Origin: Veillonellales bacterium | GTDB lineage: Bacteria; Bacillota; Negativicutes; JAAYSF01 | Length of the DNA stretch: 64,000 nucleotides | Direction of reading: 5' to 3' | NCBI GenBank assembly: GCA_039680175.1 | Contig: JBDKTO010000089.1 | Span: 36,353 to 100,352 of the forward strand | Shown: piece after piece, positions 53,302-61,168 of the stretch | How positions within the stretch are numbered: position 1 is the stretch's first letter | Layout of the letters: every line of letters starts with the position of its first letter | Notes under the pieces: generated by a model | What the model was told of the DNA's origin: nothing | The model's database searches: none | The model's input: only the letters and a program-made list of their open reading frames with translations | Made by a program: the position numbers and the translations under genes

Positions 53302-53672
53302 TACCGGTTCACGCTCCTTTGATATTTGGATGGGCACTTAATAAGCAGCTTATCAGCGGCAAATTGATTGTTTTGATATCGGCCAATGGCAACAATACTG
53401 GCAGTGTGCTCCAGGCCTTCAGGCTTCGTGCCAGTATAAACGATTAAGGCTTCTTCGCCGGCATCATCGCGCAGACGAAAGCGAAGTTGGTTGCTCTCAG
53501 GCAAATAGGCTATATTATCTGCTGATAAGGTACCTTTAACTTGAACCGTTCCTTTAGTGGTTCTGGCTTCAGCAAAGGAAACATACGGCGAGAGGGAATG
53601 GGTATAAGTAACGGCGCAGAAAATCAAAAAGGAGAAAATTATAAATAAGCTAATAGTATGCTGTTTTGTCAT
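53301..53672 (-). CDS. ccmE: Haem chaperone CcmE, CXXXY type
   Basis: 123 residues. N-terminal membrane anchor (SLFIIFSFLIFCAVTYTHSL), OB-fold domain (VQVKGTLSADNIAYLPESNQLRFRLRDDAG) and C-terminal LIKCPSKYQ. The haem-binding residue is Cys (CPSKY) where most CcmE have His (HxxxY), as in Desulfovibrio-type system I*. ATG overlaps the ccmC stop (ATGA). Carries haem from CcmC to CcmF. Confidence 0.9.
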   Translation of the reverse strand: MTKQHTISLFIIFSFLIFCAVTYTHSLSPYVSFAEARTTKGTVQVKGTLSADNIAYLPESNQLRFRLRDDAGEEALIVYTGTKPEGLEHTASIVAIGRYQNNQFAADKLLIKCPSKYQRSVNR

Positions 53673-54352
53673 AATCTGCCGCCACCTTCCGGGCTGTCCT
53701 TTTGCGCAAGATCACGCCGGCGCGTTCGCTCAATGTAGTAGATGAAAAGTTGTCGAAATAGGGCACTGGCAACCAGCAATGCGGCAATAAGTGTATACAG
53801 CATGACCGGATCCATAGCGATCTTCGCGGCACTATTAATGACCGGTGACGGATGGAGTGAGAAATAATAACGAGGGATAACAAAAACTAGAAATGGCATG
53901 ACAACAATTGCTAACAGGGAGTAAGCGGATGAAATTTTAGCTCTTTGCTCGGTATCGTCAATTGCCGTGCGCAAAGCGAAACTAGCGCCGTAGATAAGCA
54001 GCAGGATAAAGATGGTTGTTTGTCTGGGATCCCAATTCCAGTATGCACCCCAGGTTATTTTGGCAAATAATGCGCCGCTGATTGTTGCCAGCAGGCAGAA
54101 AAAGAAGCCTAATCCGGCGGCAGTGGCACTTTTTCGATCATATTCCATTTGATGGGTGTTTAGATAGCGCAGAGCCCATAATGCCGATAGCACGAACGCC
54201 ATGACGGAAACCCAAGCCGCCGGAATGTGAAAAAAGACAATACGTACCTTTTCCCCTAAGCCTTCTGCGGGCGGCACGATGAAAAAAACGGCGTAGATCA
54301 CACCGACTGCTGCTAATATTGTGATTATATTACTCATGCGGTGGTTCAACAT
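53669..54352 (-). CDS. ccmC: Haem exporter/handler CcmC
   Basis: 227 residues; ATG at 54352 (after AGGAGG), the upstream ATG at 54373 lies in ccmB. Six helices; the WWD-type signature WGAYWNWDPRQT near 105 with flanking His residues (FFHIPAAW). Loads haem on CcmE. The ccmB stop TAG is part of this gene's ribosome site, so translation is tightly coupled. Confidence 0.94.
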   Translation of the reverse strand: MLNHRMSNIITILAAVGVIYAVFFIVPPAEGLGEKVRIVFFHIPAAWVSVMAFVLSALWALRYLNTHQMEYDRKSATAAGLGFFFCLLATISGALFAKITWGAYWNWDPRQTTIFILLLIYGASFALRTAIDDTEQRAKISSAYSLLAIVVMPFLVFVIPRYYFSLHPSPVINSAAKIAMDPVMLYTLIAALLVASALFRQLFIYYIERTRRRDLAQKDSPEGGGRL

Positions 54353-54360
54353 ATAACCTC

Positions 54361-55038
54361 CTAGTCGTACCATAGATAATCAAATAATAGTGATGCAGCA
54401 GCAATAACAGTTGCATCATAACCAGCCAAAAAAAAGCACTCATTCCAACCGGGAATCGTGTCGGCTAAGATTTGTCCTGTCGCAGCAATGGCGGTAAGAA
54501 ACTGCGGCAGCAGGAGCGGAAATGTGATTACGGTGAAAAGGGAACCTTTAGCGTTAGTACAGGACACCATAAATGCGGTCAAGGTTGCCACTGCCGCTAC
54601 GCCAACAGTACCGAAAAATAATACATAAACCAGCTGACTCCATAAATGAACTTCAATATTGAGGAAAATAAGAAAGAGTGGGATAAGCAGTGCCGTCACC
54701 AATTGTAACAAAAGAATATTAAATAACAGCTTTCCTGCTAATACGGCTTGGCCATTCGCGTACAGGCGCAGTGTAAATAATGTTCCTGCCTCCTGCTCAT
54801 AAACAAAGGTTCTTGCTAGTCCTGCCATAGCACAAAAGAAGAGAATTATCCATAACAGCATGGCCGCAATGGAGGAAGAAATAGCAGCTCCGGCAAGTGT
54901 CATACTAATGCCGGACAGCGTGACCAGTGTGAACATAGTCAGTGTGCCAAGGGCGTAACGGGTACGAAATTCACAGAGAAGATCCTTATATAATATAGCC
55001 CAAGCTGAATTAGGCCAGGTTAATTTTTTGGTGTGCAT
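54361..55038 (-). CDS. ccmB: Haem exporter permease CcmB
   Basis: 225 residues; ATG at 55038 follows GGAGGAAG; overlaps the end of ccmA by 29 bases. Six helices; conserved FVYEQEAGTLFTLRLY near 85 and LYKDLLCEFRTRYAL near the start are CcmB-like. Forms the ABC module with CcmA that releases haem-CcmE from CcmC. Confidence 0.92.
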   Translation of the reverse strand: MHTKKLTWPNSAWAILYKDLLCEFRTRYALGTLTMFTLVTLSGISMTLAGAAISSSIAAMLLWIILFFCAMAGLARTFVYEQEAGTLFTLRLYANGQAVLAGKLLFNILLLQLVTALLIPLFLIFLNIEVHLWSQLVYVLFFGTVGVAAVATLTAFMVSCTNAKGSLFTVITFPLLLPQFLTAIAATGQILADTIPGWNECFFLAGYDATVIAAASLLFDYLWYD

Positions 55039-55639
55039 AGTTAGCTTCCTCCGCCTCATTTGTGGCAAGAATGATGGAAGTGCTGCGGGTTAGAGCCTTA
55101 TGGATAAGGTCGGCAACCAATTTTTTACCGGCAGTATCCAGGTTGGAAGACGGTTCGTCCAAGAGCCAAAGTGGAGGATTTAGGACTAATAGCAGAGCAA
55201 ATTTTAGACGTTGGCGCATGCCTGTGGAATAATTTATAACGGGTTCATGTGCCTGACCAGATAGTCCTACTCGCTGCAAAGAGGCCATAATAAATTCAGG
55301 CAGAGCAGCCATTCCGGAAGCTTTGGCTATGAAGTCGATGTTTTCGTAGCCTGTTAGGGACTTATAAAATACCAGTTCTGGCGAAACAAAACCGATGTAC
55401 TTTGCTCGTTCGCAGGGGCTAATCAGCCGGTTAGCGTTACAACGCAGATTAATTTTTCCAGAGCTTGTCTTGACCAGTCCGCTTATAATTTTTAGCAAGG
55501 TTGATTTGCCAGAGCCGTTTGGTCCTGTGACTGTCAGACATTCCCCGGGCAATAGTTTTTTAGATATATTACGGAAAAGACATTTATTTTCGTAATACTT
55601 AGTTACATCAACTAATTCTACGGTTACGCTATGTTCCAT
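55010..55639 (-). CDS. ccmA: Haem exporter ATPase CcmA
   Basis: 209 residues. Walker A GPNGSGKST, Q-loop region LVFYKSLTGYENI, signature YSTGMRQRLKFALLLV (LSGGQ-variant typical for CcmA), Walker B LWLLDEPSSNLD and the His switch replaced by ILATNEAEE. First gene of ccmABCEF. ATG at 55639 with weak ribosome site GGGCTGG. Confidence 0.92.
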   Translation of the reverse strand: MEHSVTVELVDVTKYYENKCLFRNISKKLLPGECLTVTGPNGSGKSTLLKIISGLVKTSSGKINLRCNANRLISPCERAKYIGFVSPELVFYKSLTGYENIDFIAKASGMAALPEFIMASLQRVGLSGQAHEPVINYSTGMRQRLKFALLLVLNPPLWLLDEPSSNLDTAGKKLVADLIHKALTRSTSIILATNEAEEANYAHQKINLA

Positions 55640-55661
55640 AGGCCAGCCCCGCTTTATTAAA

Positions 55662-55693
55662 CGATAGGCCCGGCGGATTGCCCGGGCCTATCG
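55662..55693 (-). terminator. Stem-loop between cytochrome gene and ccmA
   Basis: CGATAGGCCCGG (55662-55673) pairs with CCGGGCCTATCG (55682-55693). On the reverse strand TTTAATAAAG follows; probably a partial terminator that lowers ccm expression relative to the cytochrome. Confidence 0.6.
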
Positions 55694-55714
55694 CATGTTG
55701 GATTTTACGTTAGA

Positions 55715-56263
55715 TTAATAGGCACCTTTTTTAAAACTAGGCGGCAAATTACGCATCCAGGAGAATCCGTGGCATTGGGAACACATAACCTTAGATTCCC
55801 GATGCATACTGTGGCATTTATTACAGTCTTGTTCGCCTTGATGTGAATCATGTGGATTGGAATGATCTGCCTCAAAGTTTGTTTTGGCAATAACATCCGT
55901 CATATTATGACATTTTAAACACATTTCTTTAGGAAACTCTCTTTTTTTCATGGGGTCTTCATAATCGCCGGTAATTTGTTTGAAGCCCTCTTCAGCCTGC
56001 TGGTCAAAAGAGGGAGTGTGGCAATCGTGACAGTTTACTCCCGCTTTGGCATGAGCGTTTGCCAGATAAGTACTATTTTTCCATGAGTCATAATATGATT
56101 GCATATTGTGACAATTAGCACAGAATTCCGGTTTGTCACTCATTTTTTGAGCGGCCATAGCGCCAGCAATTGCGATTAGGAGAAGAACCAATAAAATAAT
56201 AAGTATTTTTTTTCGGGACAAATTCCCCAAAATACTTCGAGCTTGGTTTGACTGTTGATGCAT
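55715..56263 (-). CDS. Membrane-anchored pentahaem cytochrome c (NapC/NirT-like)
   Basis: 182 residues. Positively charged start, membrane helix at 20-38 (ILIILLVLLLIAIAGAM), then five CxxCH haem sites: CANCH (48), CHDCH, CLKCH, CNKCH and CSQCH. NapC/NirT/NrfH usually have four, so this is one more than normal; CHDCH fits the second NapC haem. Likely takes electrons from menaquinol and passes them to exported reductases such as the flavoprotein at 45902. First gene upstream of ccmA, giving a cytochrome plus its maturation system in one block. ATG follows AAGGAGA. Confidence 0.9.
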   Translation of the reverse strand: MHQQSNQARSILGNLSRKKILIILLVLLLIAIAGAMAAQKMSDKPEFCANCHNMQSYYDSWKNSTYLANAHAKAGVNCHDCHTPSFDQQAEEGFKQITGDYEDPMKKREFPKEMCLKCHNMTDVIAKTNFEADHSNPHDSHQGEQDCNKCHSMHRESKVMCSQCHGFSWMRNLPPSFKKGAY

Positions 56264-56354
56264 TGTATCATTCTCCTTTCATCAAAATAGTTCAGTTTGC
56301 TCATATTAGTTTCCTAACTATTTTAATATACATAATGTACTTTATATTGTCTTT

Positions 56355-56365
56355 GTCATTTTGCA
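56355..56365 (-). promoter_or_regulatory. Shared promoter motif, copy for the cytochrome gene
   Basis: Reverse-strand TGCAAAATGAC, about 91 bases before the cytochrome start. The same 11 bases occur in the same orientation relative to the porin gene (56628). Candidate activator or repressor site. Confidence 0.5.
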
Positions 56366-56627
56366 CAGTAATTTTTAAGAATTATTATACAAACCGCTAT
56401 AATAGTAGGTGCTGCTGAAGGCGGACTAGTTGCTGGCTGCGGCGGTAATAAAGGAGGAGGCCGCAGAAATATTACAAAACAAAAGCAGCTTGGGAAGCCG
56501 CAGCTTCTCCCCTTGCCGACAAAGATAGCAGAGAACCGTCATAACAATGGATAACAGATAATACGTAAAAATTCCGACTTATAATACAATATAAAGCACT
56601 AATAGATTATGCGAAAATTTGTATAAA
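56366..56627. other. Divergent intergenic region, no gene recognised
   Basis: About 260 bases between the two TGCAAAATGAC copies. A short open stretch on the plus strand (about 56410-56550, with a GAAEGGLVAGCGGNKGGG-like translation) lacks a start and ribosome site and looks like decayed coding sequence; AAGCAGCTT/AAGCCGCAGCTT form a small hairpin (about 56482-56507). Otherwise A+T rich. Confidence 0.4.
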
Positions 56628-56638
56628 TGCAAAATGAC
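56628..56638 (+). promoter_or_regulatory. Shared promoter motif, copy for the porin gene
   Basis: TGCAAAATGAC, 57 bases before the porin ATG; exact partner of the site at 56355-56365 on the other strand. Confidence 0.5.
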
Positions 56639-56694
56639 GAACAAAATAGAACATGATACCATAAACTTGGAAATTATATTAAGGAGGAGTTACG

Positions 56695-57834
56695 ATGAAG
56701 AAACAAGTTGCAATATTGGTATCAATGGCTGTTTTGTCAATGGCGAGTTCTGTGTATGCCGCTCCAGCAGATAATAACGTAGAAGCAGAAATTGCTGCAT
56801 TAAAAGACCGAATTTTAGTTTTAGAAAAACAGGTAGCGGAAAATAAGACGACAGCTACAAAAGAAGCTGTGGCCAAGCCAGATCCCAATCAAATAAAAAT
56901 AACGGGGGATGTACGTGTTCGCTATGAATACGCAAAAGATAGGCCTGAATCGCCGGAATCATATAACCGTGTACGGTTAAATATGTTTAAACCACTTACC
57001 GATAAGCTGTTTTTTAGCGGTCGGATTGAATCAGAAAATCATGCCGGCGGCGATAGCGATATTTCTGTAACGCAAGCATTTATTGGCGGTAAAGGACTGG
57101 GGGCAGATGCATTCATTGCAGGACGTATTCCTCTGTATCTCGGGCAAGGGCTAATCAATGGGATTGGCGCGGAAGGCAATGTGACGACAGGTGCTGATGG
57201 AATGGCGTACCTAAAGAAGTTTGGTGATTTTAAGGTGACTGCAGCCGGTGGTAAAGCGGGAAATATCTCATATCCAACTGGAGCCGCAGGACAGATAAGT
57301 GTAAATCTGCTGGCAGGAAATATAGAGTATCTCGGTTTGAAAAACACCAGCATTACCGTAGCGTATTTACAAGATAAACATCAAGACTATATTGATACGT
57401 ATGCTGCTGGCTTTAAGTATACCGGGTTAAAGGATTACGGCATAAAATACGAATATGGTAAAAATAAATCCGAAATAGCCAAAGCTCTCTCCGGCAGCGA
57501 CGGCGCTGCAGCCTATGTAGCAAGTGTGAAATACCGTGGTGCCAAGCTTAATAAGCCAGGATCATATGGTGCATGGATTGGATATCGCAATGCGGATGCC
57601 GGCTTCGATGTGCTTTCCATGGGAGATTCCGACGCTCCTGAGGTTTTGAAAAATTTTGATGGGACTAATCCATTAAATGCGTATAACATGTCAAATATTA
57701 AGGGCTTTGAATACGGATTAGAATATACAGTATTTCAAAATGCCACAATGACATTACAATATGGTGATCATAAAAGAAAAACAGATAATAAGAATGCCGA
57801 AAATTTTATGGCCGCAATGGAATATCATTTCTAA
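56695..57834 (+). CDS. Outer-membrane porin with coiled-coil head
   Basis: 379 residues. Signal peptide QVAILVSMAVLSMASSVYAA; residues 22-60 are a coiled coil (NNVEAEIAALKDRILVLEKQ) like the periplasmic stalk of OmpM-type Negativicute porins but without an SLH domain; the rest alternates in beta-strand fashion (GDVRVRYEYAK, GRIESENHAGG) and ends in Phe, the outer-membrane insertion signal. Strong evidence for a diderm cell. Ribosome site AAGGAGGAG. Likely regulated with the pentahaem cytochrome via the shared motif. Substrate unknown. Confidence 0.88.
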   Translation: MKKQVAILVSMAVLSMASSVYAAPADNNVEAEIAALKDRILVLEKQVAENKTTATKEAVAKPDPNQIKITGDVRVRYEYAKDRPESPESYNRVRLNMFKPLTDKLFFSGRIESENHAGGDSDISVTQAFIGGKGLGADAFIAGRIPLYLGQGLINGIGAEGNVTTGADGMAYLKKFGDFKVTAAGGKAGNISYPTGAAGQISVNLLAGNIEYLGLKNTSITVAYLQDKHQDYIDTYAAGFKYTGLKDYGIKYEYGKNKSEIAKALSGSDGAAAYVASVKYRGAKLNKPGSYGAWIGYRNADAGFDVLSMGDSDAPEVLKNFDGTNPLNAYNMSNIKGFEYGLEYTVFQNATMTLQYGDHKRKTDNKNAENFMAAMEYHF

Positions 57835-57847
57835 ATTTAAATAACGA

Positions 57848-57878
57848 GAAATTCACATTCTTCCGAATGTGAATTTCA
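57848..57878 (+). terminator. Hairpin after the porin gene
   Basis: GAAATTCACATTC (57848-57860) pairs perfectly with GAATGTGAATTTC (57865-57877); weak T-tract (ATTCTATATTT). Stands 31 bases before the next gene, so partial readthrough into the dehydratase operon is possible. Confidence 0.7.
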
Positions 57879-57908
57879 TTCTATATTTGAATAAAGGAGA
57901 AAAGTGCG

Positions 57909-59045
57909 ATGAGATCAAAAGCAATGGATATTTTTAAAGAAGCCGCAGCAACGATCTATAATTCAGAAGTTGCCGCCTGGAAAGAAAAAGGCGGTAAGGT
58001 GGCAGGATATTTTTATCCGGCAGTACCGGAGGAAATATTAACAGCCGCCGGTGTTCTTGCGTTTGGTATCCGGGGAACAGGAAGCAGGGGAACGGAAATG
58101 GCAGATGCTCATTTTCGTCAATTAAACTGCGGCTATACGCGATCCACTTTCGACCAGATTTTGCAGGGTGAATATAACTTCTTAGACGGCGCAGTTGTAT
58201 TTAATCAATGTGATCATTTGCGGAGAATTTATGATAATTGGCTTACCATACCCAATAACCCTTGTTATGCATTTATTTATTTACCGAAAAAATGCGATGC
58301 TCTTGCCCGGGAGTTTTTTGAAAAAGAAATTATTCAATTCAAGAAGAAAACAGAAGAAAAATTCGGTGTAGTGATTACAGATGACAGGCTTAAAGAAGCC
58401 ATTGCCGTACACAATGAAACACGGCGGCTGCAGCGTAAAATCTATGACCTCAAAAAGCTGCCGGTTCCGCCGCTCAGTGGTGCTGATACAATGGCAATCA
58501 TGCTGGCGGCTACGGCGATGCCAAGAACTCGTTATAACGAATTAGTAAAAGAATTGCTGAGCGAATTATCTAAGCAACCGGATAACCCATCTGCCGGCAA
58601 AAAACGGCTGCTTTATATTGGAAGTCATACAGATGATATTAAATTTATGGAAACTTTGGAAAGCCAGGGCGCTATGATTGTGGTAGACGACACTAGTTTT
58701 GGCTATAAAGCGACCGAAGGTGAAATCTCGACAAACGGCGATCCGCTGCAAGCAATTATTGATTACTATTTTTATACGCGAGCGGTTACTCAGCGTCAGT
58801 ACGGCACTGTCGATAAACGACTGGAGCGCATAACAGAAATTATAAAAATATTCCGAATTGATGGTGTTATTACAGCTCGGTTAGCAGAATGTGACCAAAT
58901 TGCATTTGAACAATTTATTTTAAAGGATTTCCTTAAAAAGTCCAATATTCCCAGCTTGGATTTGGAAGTAGAATATATTTTAGATAGTGTCGGGCAATTA
59001 AAAACCCGTGTTCAAGCTTTCTTGGAAACTATGGAGGAGGTATGA
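57909..59045 (+). CDS. 2-Hydroxyacyl-CoA dehydratase-like subunit (HgdB/double-cubane type)
   Basis: 378 residues, ATG behind AAAGGAGA. Family pattern: PAVPEEILTAAGVLAFGIRG, a first Cys in NCGYTRSTFDQIL, second in VVFNQCDHLRRIYDNW, helix NETRRLQRKIYDLKKLPVPP, and a third Cys in ITARLAECDQ. These three bind the [4Fe-4S] or double-cubane cluster in HgdA/HgdB relatives. Enzymes of the family perform low-potential one-electron reductions with an ATP-driven activator. First of a tight five-gene operon. Substrate cannot be named. Confidence 0.85.
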   Translation: MRSKAMDIFKEAAATIYNSEVAAWKEKGGKVAGYFYPAVPEEILTAAGVLAFGIRGTGSRGTEMADAHFRQLNCGYTRSTFDQILQGEYNFLDGAVVFNQCDHLRRIYDNWLTIPNNPCYAFIYLPKKCDALAREFFEKEIIQFKKKTEEKFGVVITDDRLKEAIAVHNETRRLQRKIYDLKKLPVPPLSGADTMAIMLAATAMPRTRYNELVKELLSELSKQPDNPSAGKKRLLYIGSHTDDIKFMETLESQGAMIVVDDTSFGYKATEGEISTNGDPLQAIIDYYFYTRAVTQRQYGTVDKRLERITEIIKIFRIDGVITARLAECDQIAFEQFILKDFLKKSNIPSLDLEVEYILDSVGQLKTRVQAFLETMEEV

Positions 59046-59049
59046 GGCA

Positions 59050-60357
59050 ATGGCAGAAATGAGAAAAGATTTGCAAAGGGTTCATGAATATCATGAAAGA
59101 TTGACTGGATTAATAAAAATGCTTGAATCTGCACCAGCCGAACAGCAAAATCCTGTACTGATTAATCTTTTGAAATTGGTACTTAGTTATAATGAAAACA
59201 TTATTGATGCAGCTGAGCAGCATAAGCCCCTGGCATGCACCTGGTACGGAAATGCCTGCGAAATTCTTGCCGGAATGGGGATTGCCTATTATAATCCCGT
59301 ATTTGATCTGATGATGCATCTTGATTTTACAGATTATAAAGATGCAAAAGAATGCGATCGTTTTCCGCTTGACGATAAGATGTGTTCCCTTGTCCGTTAT
59401 GCGGTGTATTCTGTTTATAATCAATTACATCCAAAACCGGATTGCTTTATTGCGATGATGGAGCCATGTGATGGGCAAATTATGCTGCATCAGGCCTTTC
59501 AGCAAAATGAAGAATGGAAAAATGTACCGAACTTTGCGATTGACCCGAGTTATGGACATACCGATAAGGATTTTCAATATGTTGCTAAACAGCTTAAAGA
59601 AATGATTGCATTCTTAGAAAAAACAACGGGGGCGAAATACGAATTTGAAAAAGTTCGTGCTCTGGTTGAAGAAACCAACCGGCAATATGAAGTCTGGGCA
59701 CAAGTCAATGAACTGAAACAAGCTCGTCCCTGTCCAATCGGCTCTTTTATTACGGATGATGTGTTCTGGGCTCTGACACAACATTTGCCGGCTGGTGATC
59801 CGCGGGCAACAGCGCTGATGACTGCTGTTCGTGATATGTTAAAAGGTGCGGTAGCCGCGGGCAAAGGTGCACTGGAACATGAACAAATCCGTGTTTTATG
59901 GCCGGACTTATCACCGCTTTGGGGACAAAAGTTAGGTAAATGGTTAGAAGATGAATGGAATGGTGTTTTTGTTATGTCTTTCCAGGGATATACACCCTAT
60001 GAAAAAATTGACACCTCCACGGAAGAAAGTATGTTGTTTGGCTTAGCACGGCGTGCTGTTGCTGAAGTGCCGATGATTCGTCAGGGACGCGGCTGGGTTG
60101 ATGTTATGATTGATGATGTAACGGATATAATTAATACCTATAGTATTAACTGCGTAATTGACGGCGGGCATATGGGGCATAAGGATCAGTCGGGCTCTAA
60201 GTATTTCCTGCGGAAAGTATGCCGCGATATGGATGTACCTCTTTTGGGGCTGACAACCAGTTTATTTGATGAACGCTATACTCCACTTGACCAACTGAAA
60301 AAGGACATTTCCAATTTCTTAAGTGCCGCCGGTTTTAAACGGGCAAAAGATATGTAA
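59050..60357 (+). CDS. 2-Hydroxyacyl-CoA dehydratase-like second subunit
   Basis: 435 residues; ATG 59050 behind GGAGGAGG. Overall HgdA-like: ACTWYGNACEILAGMGIAYY in place of the PxELLxAAG region, DDKMCSLVRYAVYSV, MEPCDGQIMLHQAF, RQYEVWAQVNELKQARPCPI and a C-terminal YSINCVIDGGHMGHKDQSG. At least four Cys line up with possible cluster ligands, one more than the first subunit. Four bases after that gene, so they form a heterodimer in all likelihood. More divergent than known dehydratases. Confidence 0.8.
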   Translation: MAEMRKDLQRVHEYHERLTGLIKMLESAPAEQQNPVLINLLKLVLSYNENIIDAAEQHKPLACTWYGNACEILAGMGIAYYNPVFDLMMHLDFTDYKDAKECDRFPLDDKMCSLVRYAVYSVYNQLHPKPDCFIAMMEPCDGQIMLHQAFQQNEEWKNVPNFAIDPSYGHTDKDFQYVAKQLKEMIAFLEKTTGAKYEFEKVRALVEETNRQYEVWAQVNELKQARPCPIGSFITDDVFWALTQHLPAGDPRATALMTAVRDMLKGAVAAGKGALEHEQIRVLWPDLSPLWGQKLGKWLEDEWNGVFVMSFQGYTPYEKIDTSTEESMLFGLARRAVAEVPMIRQGRGWVDVMIDDVTDIINTYSINCVIDGGHMGHKDQSGSKYFLRKVCRDMDVPLLGLTTSLFDERYTPLDQLKKDISNFLSAAGFKRAKDM

Positions 60358-60371
60358 CGAGGAGGATATAC

Positions 60372-61160
60372 ATGTTTGTTGCAGGGTGTGATATTGGTTC
60401 TACAACCGGTAAGGTCGTTATATTAAAAGATGATCAAATGATAGCATGGTCTATTGCTCGTACTGCCCATGGACCAGAAGCCACTGCCCAGCAAGTCATG
60501 AAAGAGGCTTTAACGCAAGCAGGGCTTGATTCGATGGATGCCCTTTCCTATATTATCGGTACAGGCTATGGCAGAAGTAATGTTTCCTATGTTCAAGATG
60601 ATATATCGGAAATTTCCTGTCATGCCAAAGGAGCGCATTGGCTTCATCCTGCAGTAAGAACAATTGTAGACATAGGCGGCCAGGATTGTAAGGTTATTTC
60701 TTTAAATGAATCAGGCAAAGTCGTTGATTTTTCGATGAATGATAAATGTGCGGCGGGAACAGGACGCTTTTTTGAATCTATGTGCAGGGTATTGGATTGC
60801 TCTTTGGATGACCTGGCCAACTATTCGCTGCAATCGATATCGCCAAAAACAATATCAAAACAATGCAGCGTGTTTGCTGAATCAGAAGTAATCACATTGG
60901 TGAATAATAATGTCAAAATTTCTGATATCGCAGCGGGTATTCATGATTCTATAGCCAGAAGAATCCATGCAATGGTTTATAAAATTGGTATTGTAGAGGA
61001 CGTTGTGCTAACAGGCGGCTGTGCCAGAAATCAAGCATTAATTCGAAGTTTGGAACAGCAGCTGCATAGTAAAATTGTCCAGCTTAAGGAAAACCCACAG
61101 CTTGCCGGCGCGTTAGGAGCGGCGCTTTTTGCTAGAGATAGGGCTATGAGTCCGAAATAA
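60372..61160 (+). CDS. ATP-dependent activator of 2-hydroxyacyl-CoA dehydratase (HgdC/BadF type)
   Basis: 262 residues, ATG behind GAGGAGGATA. ASKHA ATPase fold: FVAGCDIGSTTGKVVIL (phosphate 1), DIGGQDCKVISL (phosphate 2), VVLTGGCARNQALI (adenosine). Two Cys, in MNDKCAAGTGRFFE and SKQCSVFAESEV, hold the subunit-bridging [4Fe-4S] cluster of the homodimer. Hydrolyses ATP to push single electrons into the dehydratase-like pair. One activator gene here, unlike BcrA/BcrD of benzoyl-CoA reductase. Confidence 0.95.
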   Translation: MFVAGCDIGSTTGKVVILKDDQMIAWSIARTAHGPEATAQQVMKEALTQAGLDSMDALSYIIGTGYGRSNVSYVQDDISEISCHAKGAHWLHPAVRTIVDIGGQDCKVISLNESGKVVDFSMNDKCAAGTGRFFESMCRVLDCSLDDLANYSLQSISPKTISKQCSVFAESEVITLVNNNVKISDIAAGIHDSIARRIHAMVYKIGIVEDVVLTGGCARNQALIRSLEQQLHSKIVQLKENPQLAGALGAALFARDRAMSPK

Positions 61161-61168
61161 GGCGGTGT

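Noticed and set aside
56410..56550. Possible small lipoprotein-like frame (GLVAGCGGNKGGG)
   Set aside because: No start codon with ribosome site, no signal helix; listed only as possible remnant.
57909..61160. Classical benzoyl-CoA reductase (BcrABCD)
   Set aside because: Only one activase gene and subunits with different Cys pattern; nearer to dehydratase or double-cubane enzymes.
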